Shown: positions 10,533 to 24,118 of the stretch, one piece after another
How positions within the stretch are numbered: position 1 is the first letter of the stretch
Layout: every line of letters begins with the position of its first letter
Assembly (NCBI GenBank): GCA_940671915.1
Contig: CALNVZ010002974.1
Coordinates: 41,785,729 to 41,849,728, forward strand
Reading direction: 5' to 3'
DNA from: Paracentrotus lividus
Lineage: Eukaryota > Echinodermata > Echinoidea > Camarodonta > Echinidae
DNA: 64,000 nt
Notes under the pieces: generated by a model
Databases searched by the model: none
The model's input: only the letters and a program-made list of their open reading frames with translations
What the model was told of the DNA's origin: nothing
Translations under genes and position numbers: made by a program

Positions 10533-11679
10533 ACGTATTATGATCCACTGATCAATGTATATTTTTATATTATACATTCATTCCTTCTAATTGTTGTATA
10601 AAGATAGTGTCAGTAATTAATTATCTTGACCATTACATGGCACTACTTACAAGATTTATTCAGTTCACATTTAAATCTTCAAAAATACATGATGTATATC
10701 ACTTGAACTTCTTTCACGTCAGTTTTCAAATAAGCTCTGCCATGTTCTGGTCAGTTATAGTGATATGAGTCAGTTTAGGTTTCTTTTTTTATGTCAGTGC
10801 TACTGTTTATCTGTGTATTGTACGTAGTTCAGAGACATTTTATATTACAATAGAATATGATTGGAAAACCAAATCTATGACATCTATAAATATTTCTTCA
10901 TATATTAGCCTGTATAAAGATGTCTAGAATATTTTATAACAAATTTGCATTCATTTCAAGAAGGGAGGTTGTCAATTTAAAAAGACTCCACATTTAAAAT
11001 TAAAATTAAGGAAGTCATTAATAGCCTTTTAGTGTTGTACAGGCAAGATGATAGTTTGCAACTGTCTGGTATTTGAAGAAAGAAAACAAAAAACCTGGCA
11101 TTGACAGTGTACAAAATGCATGAATTAATTATAGAGATTATACTCCACAGTGATTTATTTCTTATCAATGCATGTGCAATTATGAAAGTACATATAAATT
11201 TGAAATCGTCATCAAAGCCAAATTTATCTCTCTTTTCAGCTTTAGGAATACCATTTTGGGATAGATAGCATCAGTTATAACTGGTTATATAATAATTGTG
11301 TCAACGTTATACTTTGTAATTTTTGTTTTGTTATGGAATAGTCGCACACAGGAATTTAAATATTCAAGACCTGTATTACCCCAGTTCCCAGTATCTGAAT
11401 ATAATCACCCAACTTATCACAGTTATCATTTCAAAACCAATGATGAATGGTCATTAAAATACATATTATTGGGGAACACTTTACATATGTGCATATTTTA
11501 AGCCTGAGTAATTGTAATCAGATAAGTTGTGCAGATGTTTGTTTACTCTCATTAATATTATATGGGGGATAATAATCAGTTCATGAATATTCATTAATGG
11601 GCAATGAGTATTCATGGACAGGGGCGTATCCAGGGGGGGGCGCAACAGGCGCGCGCCCCCCCTATTGGCCGACTAAAAA
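10533..11679. other. Intergenic, no gene seen
   Basis: AT-rich sequence without exon-like ORFs. At 11,620-11,675 there is a short GC-rich block (ggggcgtatccaggggggg, then gcgcgccccccctattgg) resembling one end of the GCGTATCCAGG repeat family, immediately before duplicated segment A. Confidence 0.5.
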
Positions 11680-12309
11680 TTAAGCATTATAAACATGAAT
11701 AAAGGTAAACTTTATCTTCATTTTGTATAATAATGTACATGTACATTTTCAAAAAATAAACAAAGATACGAAAATTGATAAAAACTTATTGATAATTATT
11801 GGAAATGAAACTTGAAATGATGAAAGGAGAACAAAATTATGGCCAATCATTCTGAAGGAGGCAAAATTAGATATTGATAACAATTTGTATTTTGGTAGTT
11901 TTTGTTCCCTTTTTTTTACAAAAAAAAAAAAAAAAAAAAAAAAAAAGCGTGTGTTGTTTAATCAAATCTATACAGGGGGTAAGCCGAAAGTGGGGCGGGT
12001 GCTTCCAGCCCCACGGCCCCTGCTATAAACGTGTATCTTTAATCTATTATATCCCACAAAGTTTAAATGTGACAATTTGAATGTGATACAATTTTAATAC
12101 TAGGCCCTACTTTATATCTTGAAAAGAAATAAAATCCTTCTTTTTCATTCTCATTCATCCTCTTTTCAATATACATATTTTTGTTTTAATTTAGCCAGAA
12201 AAAAAAAAGAACATAAAACTATCTTATGCTCTAGGAATATACATCTTAACCGTCTATTCCACAACCATCAGATGTTATTGTTGTCATAATAGGCATATAT
12301 GCTTGGCTT

Positions 12310-12600
12310 CAGTGATGCAAGTTACGGATCCAGGGGCTCGACGTGCTGGCCATCCCCTCCCCCGATATAAAAATAATGATAAAGAAGAAAAAATATTGTG
12401 GATGACTGACCCGATTGACCACCTGAACCCTACCCATACGGCCGATATATGATGACCTTCTTGATGGTCAAAGGCCGAACATTTTCACGCCTACCCCCCC
12501 AACCCCGGCCAGCGTTACGTAGAAATAATCGACTTTACAAAAGTCTGAAATTCCAATCCGCCCCCGCCCCTCATGAAATCCTGGATCCGCCTCGCTATGA
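12310..12600 (-). repeat. GCGTATCCAGG-family repeat, copy in A
   Basis: The element is in reverse orientation to the copy at 1,159. It holds gttacggatccaggggctcg, the block accctacccatacggccg, and the right border ctggatccgcctcg. The duplicate in A' is at about 23,070-23,350. Confidence 0.55.
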
Positions 12601-12837
12601 CTTCTTTTGTTGTTGAAATGTGGACCCGAATAATAATTCCCTATATTTGATAATAAAAACACGTAAAACCGCATCATAACAGTAATCAAATAATTTGCAG
12701 AAAAAAAGCGTCTGTATCAAGCGCGGCGATTCCATGTCACGACTGGGGGGGGGGGCGGAAACACCCGAAAGTGAAAAATAGTGCACTCAAAATTCGCATA
12801 CTTCGCACATTATGCATAAAATAATGAAAATGTTTGC

Positions 12838-13075
12838 GAGCGCGAAGCGCGAGCCGAAAATTTTGCCTTATAATAACATTTAGCATTGTCTTTGACATAC
12901 ATTTTACCTCTTTAATCACTACATAAAAATATGTTAAGCTTTGAAATCGAGGGGGGACGATCCCCCCGAAAAAAATCGAGGGGGACGATCCCCCCAGAAA
13001 AAATCGAGGGGACACATCCCCCCAGAAAAAAAATCGAGGGGGACACGTCCGCCCCCCCCCCCCCCGGATCGCCGC
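12838..13075. repeat. GAGCGCGAAGCGCGAGC block and about 28-bp minisatellite
   Basis: A gagcgcgaagcgcgagcc motif at 12,838 is followed at 12,946-13,075 by about four units of the form atcgagggggacgatccccccagaaaaa. Within each unit the G-run and C-run are inverted. The A' copy lies at 23,590-23,815. The Gly/Pro-rich ORFs over it are not genes. Confidence 0.7.
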
Positions 13076-13206
13076 CATAGGTCTGTATAATGGTTAATCG
13101 CACCCTCTGGCAAAATAAAAGGAGCAATTCTTTTCCCCCTTGCTTCAACAAGATTTGACAGTGAGGAGATGCACTGTTATTTTGCTATACCAAACCACAT
13201 AGGAAT

Positions 13207-13260
13207 TGAAAACGTATGTGTGTTTTTGTGTGTGTGTGTGTGTGTGGGGAGGGGGGGGGT
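13207..13260 (+). repeat. GT microsatellite and G-run
   Basis: About 15 GT/TG units followed by a G-rich run. The same tract is at 23,960-24,005 in A'. Confidence 0.8.
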
Positions 13261-13372
13261 GCAGGGGCAAATAGTGGGCCACAATAAAATTCTATCTTGG
13301 GAAGCGAATCATTCAAGTAATGCCATCCTGTCATCATTTTAATATTGAGTATATAATTTGCCCTTGGCCGTG

Positions 13373-14870
13373 AATTGAATTGAATTGAATTGAATTTATT
13401 TTTCCACGGAAAACTCACATCAGCCAAACAAGACTGCTTTTCAGCAAGTCCGTGATATAAAAACATACATATTGAGTATAACATAAATATACATAAATAA
13501 TCATTAAAAAAAAAAAAAATTACAAACAGAAATGCAGTTTAACGTCATTATAATAATGTACAGAGTGTATATAAATTATTTACAAAAGTTAAAAAGATAG
13601 GAAAGGAAGACAGAGAAGGAAAGCACCGGAAGAGAAAGGAGTTGCATGAGAGAGAGAGAGAGAGAGAGAGAGAGACAAAAAATAACAAGAGAAAGAGGGG
13701 TAGAGTAGTGAAACTAGTACAATGCATTTACTTCCAGCTCAAATTCTGGAGATTTGACAAAAGGCGGATCTTTTCTGGTAATGCATTAAAAAGTTGACAC
13801 TGGAATAAATAAAACCCATTCGTTTAAAATTAGTACGGGGTTTTTGCAATGTGAGCTTTCGATTAGTATTTCTAAGACTATATGTGTATTCTTTGAAAGT
13901 AATGCGTTCAGATAATGGGAGGGGAGTAGGTTGTTGATGAGTTTAAATATAAAAGAAGAGGGCTAGTTTTTTTCCAACGAATTTCTACGCGATCAATTTT
14001 TAAAAGAGAATAGAGAAGGTTTGTACTAAAGCGACTATCAACAGAAAGTACGACTCGTAGTGCTCTATTTTGGATAATGGATATTTTCTTGATGTGAGTC
14101 TTACATTCGTTTCTCCAGATTATTGAGCAATAGTCGAAATGAGGTTGTACAAGTGTTTTATATAACATGATCGCTGTATCTTGCGAAATAAATGGTCTCA
14201 TGCGTTTTAAGCAATATATACTAGAAAGTGCTTTTTCTTACCAGCGCGATTTGGTTTTGCCAATTCATTTTGTCGTTAAGGATAATTCCAAGGTATTTCA
14301 TTGTCTGGACGCATTTCAGTTGAATACCGTTTACATGAATATTTATAATATCAAATGATTTTCGCTTACGGTTAGATGTAATAACCATGAATTCACATTT
14401 GTTTTCATTTAGTAAGATTTCATTACTATTAAGCCATTTTGATATTAAGTGAAGGTCTTCATTCAGATGATCTTGCAATTCTTGTTGGTTATTACAGGCA
14501 TAATACAGACATGTGTCGTCTGCGTAGAGAGATATCTTACAATGTTTAATAACCTTAGTCATATCGTTAATATTCAAAAAAAAAGAAGCGGGCCCAATAT
14601 ACTACCCTGTGGGATTCCGCTTTTAACAGATAAAGGGGATGATTTTTCACCATCTATTACAGTAATTTGCTTTCTTAGTAGTAAATAATTCTCAAACCAA
14701 TCTAGACTATTTTGTCGAATCCATATAATTTCATTTTCTTGAGTAAATTATCGTGTGGCACCAAATCAAAAGCTTTTTTAAATCTAATGTAACAATCCCA
14801 ACAGACATTCCTTGATCCAAATAAAGTAATAAAGTAATACATTACTTTATTCAAAGCTGTTTTCATAATA
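13373..14870 (-). mobile_element. 5'-truncated CR1-like LINE, copy in A (frameshifted)
   Basis: A non-LTR retrotransposon fragment on the minus strand. Its 3' end is a short (TTCAA)n tail at 13,373-13,395 (gaattgaattgaattg on the + strand), a tail type typical of the CR1/L2 group. Reverse-transcriptase pieces are read at 14,221-14,577 (containing LYADDTCLYY) and 13,908-14,201 (C-terminal part: QPHFDYCSIIWRNECKTHI). Single-base indels break the frame, including the region upstream of the YADD motif. It is the same insertion as 24,119-25,620, duplicated with segment A, and is inactive. Confidence 0.85.
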
Positions 14871-16689
14871 ACCGGATTCAGGCTATTTCTACATTTTAGT
14901 TCTGTTTGCTTGGGAAACAGATAAACATAAATGTTGTCATTTTCATTGATGCGGTACCACTGTCTGAACTGTTGTTGAAAGTACTAATATAAGGACATGT
15001 ATTTTCTTTCCCAAAATTGTATCCGGGAGGCTGATGTCATAAATGCTTATGACGTGTACGATAACACCACGTAATGAGTAAAAAACATTATGGCTTGTCG
15101 GAAATGGCCCATCGTTTTGAAATTTGTAAATATATGACATTTTCACACTTCCAAAGAGAAAAAGATGGAGTGAAAGGAAGAAAAGTAGGCCTACTCTCAA
15201 GAGAAAAAAAGGAACGTGTCTCACACAAGATGGCGCTATTCCACCCTTTCTGGAAGAGCCATCACTTTTTCTTTCTGGGAGACCGAGGAGCACAAGTATA
15301 GTAGGGCAAGTCCAAGCTTATTTGCGTCGTAACAAACGGGACAATCAGAGCCAAAAATAGGGCTTGTTTGAAAAATCTGAAATAAAATCTATCAATCCTT
15401 AGATATGTTCTTGAAGGTACTAAGAATCTTCAACAAAAACATAAAAAAATGGTTGAAATAACTCAATTCATATAATTATTATGATCATTCATTCGTCCGT
15501 AACACATATGGGACCAGAAAAAATGGATCTAAACTTGCACAGTCTTATCCTCTTAAAGGGATTAAGTAGCTTTCAAAAACAAGAGCAATTATATCAAGAT
15601 TAATAAAATTATATTGTTCCAACAGTAAAAACAAACTACTGAAAGTTTCAGATCAAATGAAAATCATTTACTACCTTAAAACAGTGTAACAAACAATGCC
15701 AAGCATACAGTCGAATACCAGTACCCTCTGTTGATAGCCAACCAGGCCGCTAGAGACGGGGGACTTTACAACAGGAAATGGGTGTGTGGAAAAGCACATG
15801 GTTTTATAAACCATCCGGTGTTGGTTTATAAATTTTGAGTATGAAATCATTGATATCTCGAAGGTAAAGCAAGCAATTAGCTTGCAATTTTGAAGAGATA
15901 CCAGATGACCGAAGTGTTTATAATTATGTTGGCAAAAAAAGCTAAATCGAATAAATGTGATTTGAATATCATTCAATGTTACTACATCCCTTTAAACATG
16001 TAATAAACATTGTAAGGACATATTTTAACGTTAATACAACTTCGAGTTTTCTGACAAGGTCAAGTTTAAAAAAAAAAATGTAGTGTAACACATGGGACAT
16101 GTAACACACGGGACAATTATTCCTATAATATTTTCATTAAACAATTGGTGTAGCTAAGGCGTAGCAACATCTTTTGTTAAAAAATCTCTCTGATAAACAA
16201 AAAGAACATAATACAAAACACAAATGTAAAAAACACTTCTTTTGTTTCATTTCTAAAGGTGGGAGGGTGAGTAATAAAAATGCAATGATTTCACATCAGC
16301 TCAGTAACTTTTGTGAGATAATTTCTGAGACCTGAATGTTTTAAGTCTAAAAAATATGGAAAGCTATTTGCTAGGTTCGTCATATTTTCACCAGAGTTAG
16401 CCAGGAAAATACAAAAACAGAAAATACATAGTTTTTTTAATGGTTGAAAATAGCATTTTTAAAGCATTTTTATTATTAAAAAAATATATATATTAATGAG
16501 CCTGTGACGTCATATGACCTTGAAATGACTGTTTGACCTCATTTGCATTTAGTTCATTTCATGTCCTTTATGGTGATATATGACACATTATGTATACCTT
16601 TACATTACAAACCCACTTGACACAAAAAATGGTCAAAAAGTCGTAAAATCACCACCTTTGGAACAAATAGCGTGGCTTGCCAAGTACTC

Positions 16690-17003
16690 TCCGACGGTAA
16701 ATTGCCAGTTGGTCTAATCTCACTTGACTAATGCCCATTTGGTCTCATTTTTCCATTTAGTCTACAACCAGTTCGTCAAATTACTTTTGGTCCAATTGCC
16801 ACTTTGTCTATTTATTATTTTGTCTAATGTCCATTTCATCTGATGTCCACATCCATTTAATGTCCACTCTGGCCCTAACACCACTCAGTCAATTCCTGTA
16901 ACAAAGTAGTAATAAACCAATAATTAATTTGGGGATTAGACAAAAGAAATTAGACCAAAATGTAATTAGATGAATTGGCAATAGACTGAATGATAAATTA
17001 GAC
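16690..17003. repeat. TTTGGTCTAAT degenerate repeat field, copy in A (cut by gap)
   Basis: The left half has repeated words such as gttggtctaat, ccatttggtct and gtccatttcat. The right half begins to show the inverted words (attagacaaaagaaattag, accaaaatg). It is truncated by the N gap; the fuller copy is at 27,440-27,800. Confidence 0.6.
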
Positions 17004-17028
17004 NNNNNNNNNNNNNNNNNNNNNNNNN
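17004..17028. other. Assembly gap, 25 N
   Basis: Exactly 25 N. The left flank matches 27,750 in direct orientation and the right flank matches about 34,830 in reverse orientation. Confidence 0.99.
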
Positions 17029-17546
17029 CTGTTGTTGAGAGAGAACGCAACAATACAATACCATTGACTTCAATTGGTGGCACGACAATTGAATAACTTG
17101 AAATTACATAAGCTGCCCTACTTGTGACTTAAAGCTGCCCACTGCATACATAAACATACATGTACATGTAGGCACCAAATTTTACCAGGCAAATTTTTTA
17201 AAGTCAACTTGTTTATTTTTATTACACTCACTGTCTTGTATATACATGTATACTGGCGTATAATGTTGTAATGTATACGCACAATATCTAGACAAGAGGC
17301 GTGAGAGGTTGTCACCCCCCCCCAACTATATCTTTGAGAAAGAACAAACATTGAACATAATGTTAAAAAACTATTTTTAAACAGTTTTGTCTGCGCCCCC
17401 TTTATTTTCAAAATTGCTGCTTATACACTCCTTATTTATTTCCAAAACCACGATCCAGGGATGCAATGTTAGCCTATATTCAAAGCCCACATCACCTAAA
17501 TCATTAGGGGGCATATTCATGTGCTGCATTAAGATAGAACCCAGGC

Positions 17547-17691
17547 CTGGGAAGCATTTCATCAAAGGACTTGTCGCGACATTTTATCTGAACCAAATTT
17601 GCTCTCAGCCAATCAGATGCAACATTTCAGTAGTTTATAACAGTATGTCAGATAAAACATCTGACAAAGTCCTTCGATGAAATGCCCCCCT
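17547..17691. mobile_element. Short MITE, GCATTTCATCAAAGGACTTGTC family
   Basis: About 145 bp. The left end reads gcatttcatcaaaggacttg and the right end caaagtccttcgatgaaatg is its inverse; the middle has gctctcagccaatcagatgc. Other copies are at 18,606-18,751 and, in segment B, 33,167-33,312 and 34,201-34,345. Confidence 0.75.
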
Positions 17692-18605
17692 GATGGAACT
17701 TAAAGTGCTAGAATAATTGTGAAAAACATTTTTTTGCACATCAAATGGGTGGAGTTATCATTTACATACGAACATTACTTTGTCATAGTTTTTTTTTATG
17801 TTTGTTCAGTGTTATTCATAGAAAAAATGTGGAAATTCCAAATCATGATAACAATAACACTGAAACTGTTTATGATATTGGAATGAGTAATGAATGATGA
17901 TACAAAAAAAAAAAATCAAAAATAATGATGATAATCCGAACAGCCCCCAATCTAGGGTGCCTCCCTGCAGCATAGGCCTACTTTAGGGGGTAGGTGTTCA
18001 ATTTTTTTTTCGACCTTCGGCTGTCAAAAAGGTTCACCATATCTTACTATATAGGGGTAGAATGAGGTCACTCAATCATCCCCCAACGGGTACCGGTAAT
18101 TGACAAGCAAACAAACAAAACAAAACAGTTTTTATATTTTTGGGGTAATCTTACAGGGTGTGCCCACACCCTCCTCTCCCACCTGGATCCGCGCCGGATA
18201 TTTACCACCATTCTAACCTAAATGCTACATATATACATGTAGGCCTATATGTGTACATGTAGAGGTCCTACAGTACCTCCAATCAATTGAAGCTCTAGTC
18301 TGACATGACTCATAAGCACCACCACACGTACCCACTGGGGGGTGTAATAACGAGAGAGGAACATTAATAGCCTACACACCTACTATGGACACTGAATAGG
18401 AGTCAACATATATCTGTTTCAGCTTTGATTTGAAAGCATTAATTTACAGAAATGAACTTCATTAGAAACTTCAAGATATATTTCACTGTCCTGGCCTGGA
18501 CCAGAATGGCAAACAAAATTAAATGATTAAATTCTCACTAAATGACTGTAGTCGGACAACCTTTTACTGAAGATGTAGGCTATTAATTTTTGAGATGTTG
18601 AACAC

Positions 18606-18751
18606 CAGGAGAGCGTTCATGAAAGGACTATAGTGTCGGACGTTTTATCCGACAAACTGTTATAAGCTACTGAAATGCTTGCATCTGATTGGCTGAGAGC
18701 AAATTTGTCGGATAAAATGTCTGACAAGTCCTTTGATGAAATGCCCTCCTG
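18606..18751. mobile_element. Short MITE, same family, second copy in B'
   Basis: The ends read gagcgttcatgaaaggacta and caagtcctttgatgaaatgc. The interior cagatgcaagcatttcag is shared with the copy at 17,547, in opposite orientation. Confidence 0.75.
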
Positions 18752-19065
18752 GTTGAACATAATACTTGCCCTGAACTTCAAGTTGAAGTTGAAAGATATA
18801 GTGCATATTACTTTTCCACACACATTGTCAATGTCAATGACCATACTGATTGACATCTTTGAGAACCCTTCACATGAAACTTCATCACAATGAATAAACT
18901 AAATGAGGACAAGTAAATATACAGCAGCGTCATAATATACTAAATTATAATTATCTTCCTATTTAACTGTTACTACTACGTGATAATAGTCCATGCAATG
19001 TCTGTGTATTAACATGGCAAGTGAACTAATAACCAATGATATGTAATTACTGTACACGTATCTAC

Positions 19066-19240
19066 CTTCACATATGTAACCTGTCCAATAAATCCCCACA
19101 ACATATCCGTACAATGTGGCAAATGTTGGCTTATGAATGTCTTTTTCACAAATGTGTGCCATGGTGCATCCATTCCACTATCTCTCACGGTGATTCAAGT
19201 CCACTTGTCGACCAAAAAATGAAGTTGCCGGTGTAGCCAT
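19066..19240 (-). pseudogene. DGKQ: Inverted, frameshifted copy of DGK-theta exon 1
   Basis: The reverse complement of this interval matches 32,672-32,847, including the ATG (19,240) and the donor-side sequence tgtgaag|gta. Relative to that copy it has several one-base deletions (for example in the gacattcataag and acatttgcc stretches) and insertions, so the C1 reading frame is broken in several places. It lies in the wrong orientation for the other DGK exons. It is most likely a less accurate assembly of the other allele, not an evolved pseudogene. Confidence 0.8.
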
Positions 19241-22200
19241 CTTGTAAAAATCTAGTTACAGGCAACGTTGCCCGAATATATCCATACAACCTCAATAACA
19301 ACACAGCCTTCTCAAAGCTCTACAACGTACGGCCGCATACATGCAAACACACACAGACACACAACATCACACACTATCGCATTTGGAGCGAACAACCGAG
19401 AGAAAGAGAGCCAGAGATCGTGAGACGGGAACTGAGTGTGTCGCCGCTCTGCAGTAGCGGGTCGGAATGGGGCGAGAGTGTGTACGATATGGCCAGACGT
19501 AAACCCAACCACTGTACACATTTTCATTCGCACTTGTCGGTTTCTCTCTGTAACTATATAATTACACCATAGAATTACACAAACTATATATATACTCTCA
19601 TATAGGCTTGATTTGTATGATTATACTCAATACGGTATAACTCTCGCTTTTACACGACTTTGAACTTTCTTTATTTTGTAATTCTACGCTTTATAAATCA
19701 TATTTTCTCTTTTATTTGCAGTCAAAGAAACTCTTCTCATTTCCCCTTTTTTTTCAACTTGGCCTACTAGTATTTCCTTCCCGACCATCTCTCCCAATGT
19801 CTTTCCCTCCTTTGCTCAATCTAAATAAACCCCTCAGATGTATTGTAAGAGACATAAATTGTCTCGACTCTCGGATTTCAAATTTGTATTTAAAAAAAAT
19901 AAAAATAAAGAAAAATAAATAAAGTCGAATGGCATAATTTCCTGGGCAAATAATAGCTACCCCCCCCGATATAAGAGGCGTTTTCAGCATCCCCATATCC
20001 CATGCAAATCCCACCAGTGCTAATATGATCCTAAAAATAATGCAACCATCACTACTTTACCTTAAAATAGTAGATCCGGGAGGGGGTCGCAATAGACATG
20101 TGCCCCTATTTTTCATATTTATTATTTTTTTTTAAACCACTATCTTAATCGTTAATCAAAAGTTTTGTCTGTTTTTTCTGTTTGTTTTTTTTGCCTATTT
20201 TTAAATTTCCGGGCTTACACCCGACCTCACTCCTTTTTTCAAATAATAGTAACTGGATATACCCCAGCTTTCACGAGTTATTATTATTATATTATTATTA
20301 TATATTATTTTATTATTTTAATGTGGTCAAGCCTACCACAATTCGTCACTGATTTAGCTTAGGCGAATTGAAATGGAAGCAAATTTTAGAAATGAGACCA
20401 TTGGACTGTCATGTTATAGCAATATTAGTTTCTGCATCATTACGGTGTAATTCTGTCAAATTTAATTTGATTCACCTCGTGATCAGTGAGAAGGAATATT
20501 CCCATTCCAATCTCGCCTGTTCAATTTCATGATGTTGCCATGGATAATCAGTCTTATGGCTTTCAAAACGGTTCCGTTATGACGACCCAGTACTTTTTTA
20601 TTTTTATAATTTTTTTCAGAGCGGGTCATAAACTTGGAGGCACATTAATTATTCTTGAAATATTGAAATAGGAGTTGGAAAGAAAGAGTATAAAGGAGAG
20701 ATGGTAGTGAGTGTGTGAGTAACTAATACAAAATAGATGAAGATTAAAGGAAAGGGAGGAAAGAGAGATAGAAATAGAGAGGGGAGAGAGAGTATAGAGA
20801 AAGAGACAGAGACAAGATGGGAGGAGAGGGATGAAAGGGAACCTATCCTGTAGTATTTTGTAGTGAAACGTCTGTCAAAATCAGCTATACCAAGTTTTAG
20901 CATGAGCAACACTGGCTTTCAGATCACTCATTTATTGTTTTAGGTTGTTATTGAGGTAAGCCTTCCTGTATACATGCAAGGGTTGGTTTGCCAAAACTTG
21001 ATACAAGGCAATTTTGACACTCATTTGTTTTTAAGCCCAAGTGCTCAGTCATCAGTAGCAGCACAGTTTAAGTTTAAATCAACGAATAGACTATTATGAG
21101 TGATCTTTTCATATAAGAAAACATTAATGTCACATAAGTTATACATTTTTAAATGAGGCTCCCAAATTTGGGTTCACTTTTATCTGGATCGCACTCGCAC
21201 CGAATAACGTTTTAATATACCGCTTCCATGATACAAAAAAAGAAGATAATGACGACGCCATTCACTCTTGCTTTACAAACTAGCCATTATATTTTTATGG
21301 TAAAGCAAAAGATGGGGCCTTGAAACAATAATTTTTTTTTCAGTTTAGTTTTCAACCTTGGTCAGTATCATTCATGATATATACGCATACAAAGATATCT
21401 AAATAACGGGCAACAATTATTTTAAGTCCTGTGCGTATATATAAACAATTTTCTTTGGGGCGCGATTTTGGCTGGCGCTGAATTTTGAATTAAACACCTC
21501 GATTCCCCCTTTTTTTTGGGGGGGGGTCGCCACCTTCTGAAAAAGGGGGAATGAACATTATATGCGCAAATATTTTATTTCTAAATGCTAAAATACTAAA
21601 CCCCCTCCCTTGCCGGTGTTATAATGATATAATTTTACATGACGTTAACATTTATTGTTATCCAAATTCATGCTGGTAGTAATACGTTCTTTGCTTTCGT
21701 TTTAAAGCTTTTTTTGTATGTTTTTGTTTTCATGATATTCAGAAAGAACAATGATTCCGACAATTAAGATCGACCTTTTCATGCAAGACCTATTGTAGAG
21801 GGAAAATCTTTACACCTTTTAAAATATTTTATACGTTGCTTTCTATCATATACTTTTTTGGTCATTTGATTCTTGTAACAGTCGCTATATGCAAATTGAA
21901 ATTGAGGATACAAAACATATTATATCCCATTATAGAGAAATGCAATTTGAAACCACAACAACCTTTGGAACTCTCCCTCTTTTAAATAATATAAAGTGAT
22001 ATAATTAGAAGAGAACACTAGAGACGTAGCTCCAAGCAAAGCCCCCCCCCCCTCGAGCTGTCATCTATTTGAATTAATTTAAGGCAATTTTTGCAACCTT
22101 AAAAAAAATCAAAATGTCTGACAGCTATATGGGAGTCTTTAATTGGTTATGTCATATGTTCTATCGTCTAATTTATTTCACTTTATTTTCTGGCTCAGCC

Positions 22201-23696
22201 GGAACAGTTTTGAGCTGCACATAGGACTACTCACCTTTGATTTTAATAAAGAAAAAAAAAAAAATGATGTGATGAAAAATACGTTATAACAATTGTTCGC
22301 AAACGCAGTCGTATAGCAACAACAAGAAACAAACAACAAACAAAACAAACAAAACAAAAACAAAACAAAAACAAAACAAAAACGTAAACTATATATATTT
22401 TTTTTAATGCCAGAGTTAAAGAAAATAATGAAAATCTCAATTAGCATTATAAACATGATAAAGGTAAACTTTATCTTCATTTTGTATAATAATGTACATG
22501 TACATTTTCAAAAAATAAACAAAGATACGAAAATTGATAAAAACTTATTGATAATTATTGGAAATGAAACTTGAAATGATGAAAGGAGAACAAAAATTAT
22601 GGCCAATCATTCTGAAGGAGGCAAAATTAGATATTGATAACAATTTGTATTTTGGTAGTTTTTGTTCCTTTTTTTACAAAAAAAAAAAAAAAAAAAAAAA
22701 AAAGCGTGTGTTGTTTAATCAAATTATACAGGGGGTAAGCCGAAAGTGGGCGGGTGCTTCCAGCCCCACGGCCCCTGCTATAAACGTGTATCTTTAATCT
22801 ATTATATCCACAAAGTTTAAATGTGACAATTTGAATGTGATACAATTTTAATACTAGGCCCTACTTTATATCTTGAAAGAAAATAAAATCCTTCTTTTTC
22901 ATTCTCATTCATCCTCTTTTCAATATACATATTTTTGTTTTAATTTAGCCAGAAAAAAAAAGAACATAAAACTATCTTATGCTCTAGGAATATACATCTT
23001 AACCGTCTATTCCAACCATCAGATGTTATTGTTGTCATAATAGGCATATATGCTTGGCTTCAGTGATGCAAGTTACGGATCCAGGGGCTCGACGTGCTGG
23101 CCATCCCCTCCCCCGATATAAAAATAATGATAAAGAAGAAAAAATATTGTGGATGACTGACCCGATTGACCACCTGAACCCTACCCATACGGCCGATATA
23201 TGATGACCTTCTTGATGGTCAAAGCCGAACATTTTCACGCCTACCCCCCCCCCCAACCCGGCCAGCGTTACGTAGAAATAATCGACTTTACAAAAGTCTA
23301 AATTCCAATCCGCCCCCGCCCCTCATGAAATCCTGGATCCGCCTCGGCTATGACTTCTTTTGTTGTTGAAATGTGGACCCGAATAATAATTCCCTATATT
23401 TGATAATAAAACACGTAAAACCGCATCATAACATAATCAAATAATTTGCAGAAAAAAAAGCGTCTGTATCAAGCGCGGCGATTCCATGTCACGACTGGGG
23501 GGGGGGGCGGAAACACCCGAAAGTGAAAAATAATGCACTCAAAATTCGCATACTTCGCACATTATGCATAAATAATGAAAATGTTTGCGAGCGCGAAGCG
23601 CGAGCCGAAAATTTTGCCTTTAAATAACATTTAGCATTGTCTTTGACATACATTTTACCTCTTTAATCACTACATAAAAAATAGTTAAGCTTGAAA

Positions 23697-23815
23697 TCGG
23701 GGGACATCCCCCAGAAAAAATCGAGGGGGACGATCCCCCCAGAAAAAATCGAGGGGACGATCCCCCCAGAAAAAAAAAATCGAGGGGGGACACGTCCCCG
23801 CCCCCCCCCCCGGAT
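23697..23815. repeat. About 28-bp minisatellite, copy in A'
   Basis: Units of the form atcgagggggacgatcccccc plus an A-run, as in A, but with a different number and length of G and C runs. Length variation between the two copies is as expected for alleles. Confidence 0.7.
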
Positions 23816-24118
23816 CGCCGCCAATGGTCTGTATAATGGTTAATCGCACCCTCTGGCAAAATAAAAGGAGCAATTCTTTTCCCCCTTGCTTCAACAAGAT
23901 TTGACAGTGAGGAGATGCACTGTTATTTTGCTATACCAAACCACATAGGAATTGAAAACGTATGTGTGTTTTTGTGTGTGTGTGTGTGTGTGGGGAGGGG
24001 GGGGTGCAGGGGCAAATAGTGGGCCACAATAAAATTCTATCTTGGGAAGCGAATCATTCAAGTAATGCCCATCCTGTCATCATTTTAATATTGATGTATA
24101 TAATTTGCCCTTGGCCGT

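Larger units (their letters stand above)
11680..17003 (+). repeat. Duplicated segment A (direct copy of 22,441-27,750)
   Basis: The whole stretch aligns base by base with 22,441-27,750 at an offset of about 10,750. Differences are mainly one-base insertions and deletions, many in homopolymers. It stops at the 25-N gap. It contains a poly-A tract (11,923-11,946), a GCGTATCCAGG-family repeat, a minisatellite, a LINE fragment and a TTTGGTCTAAT repeat field. Confidence 0.9.
17029..22440 (-). repeat. Inverted duplicate segment B' (reverse complement of 29,385-34,835)
   Basis: The whole stretch matches the reverse complement of 29,385-34,835, with mostly one-base indels and length changes in homopolymers and microsatellites. 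It includes a reversed copy of the DGK promoter region and first exon. The junction to A' is at 22,440/22,441, where ...gaaaatctcaa is followed at once by the first bases of A'. Confidence 0.9.

Noticed and set aside
12737..13151. Gly/Pro/Phe-rich ORFs near 13,000 and 23,750
   Set aside because: They translate a GC-rich minisatellite; the two copies differ by indels that change frame freely.
18959..19162. 67-codon minus-strand ORF as a separate gene
   Set aside because: It is a shifted frame of the inverted copy of DGK exon 1.
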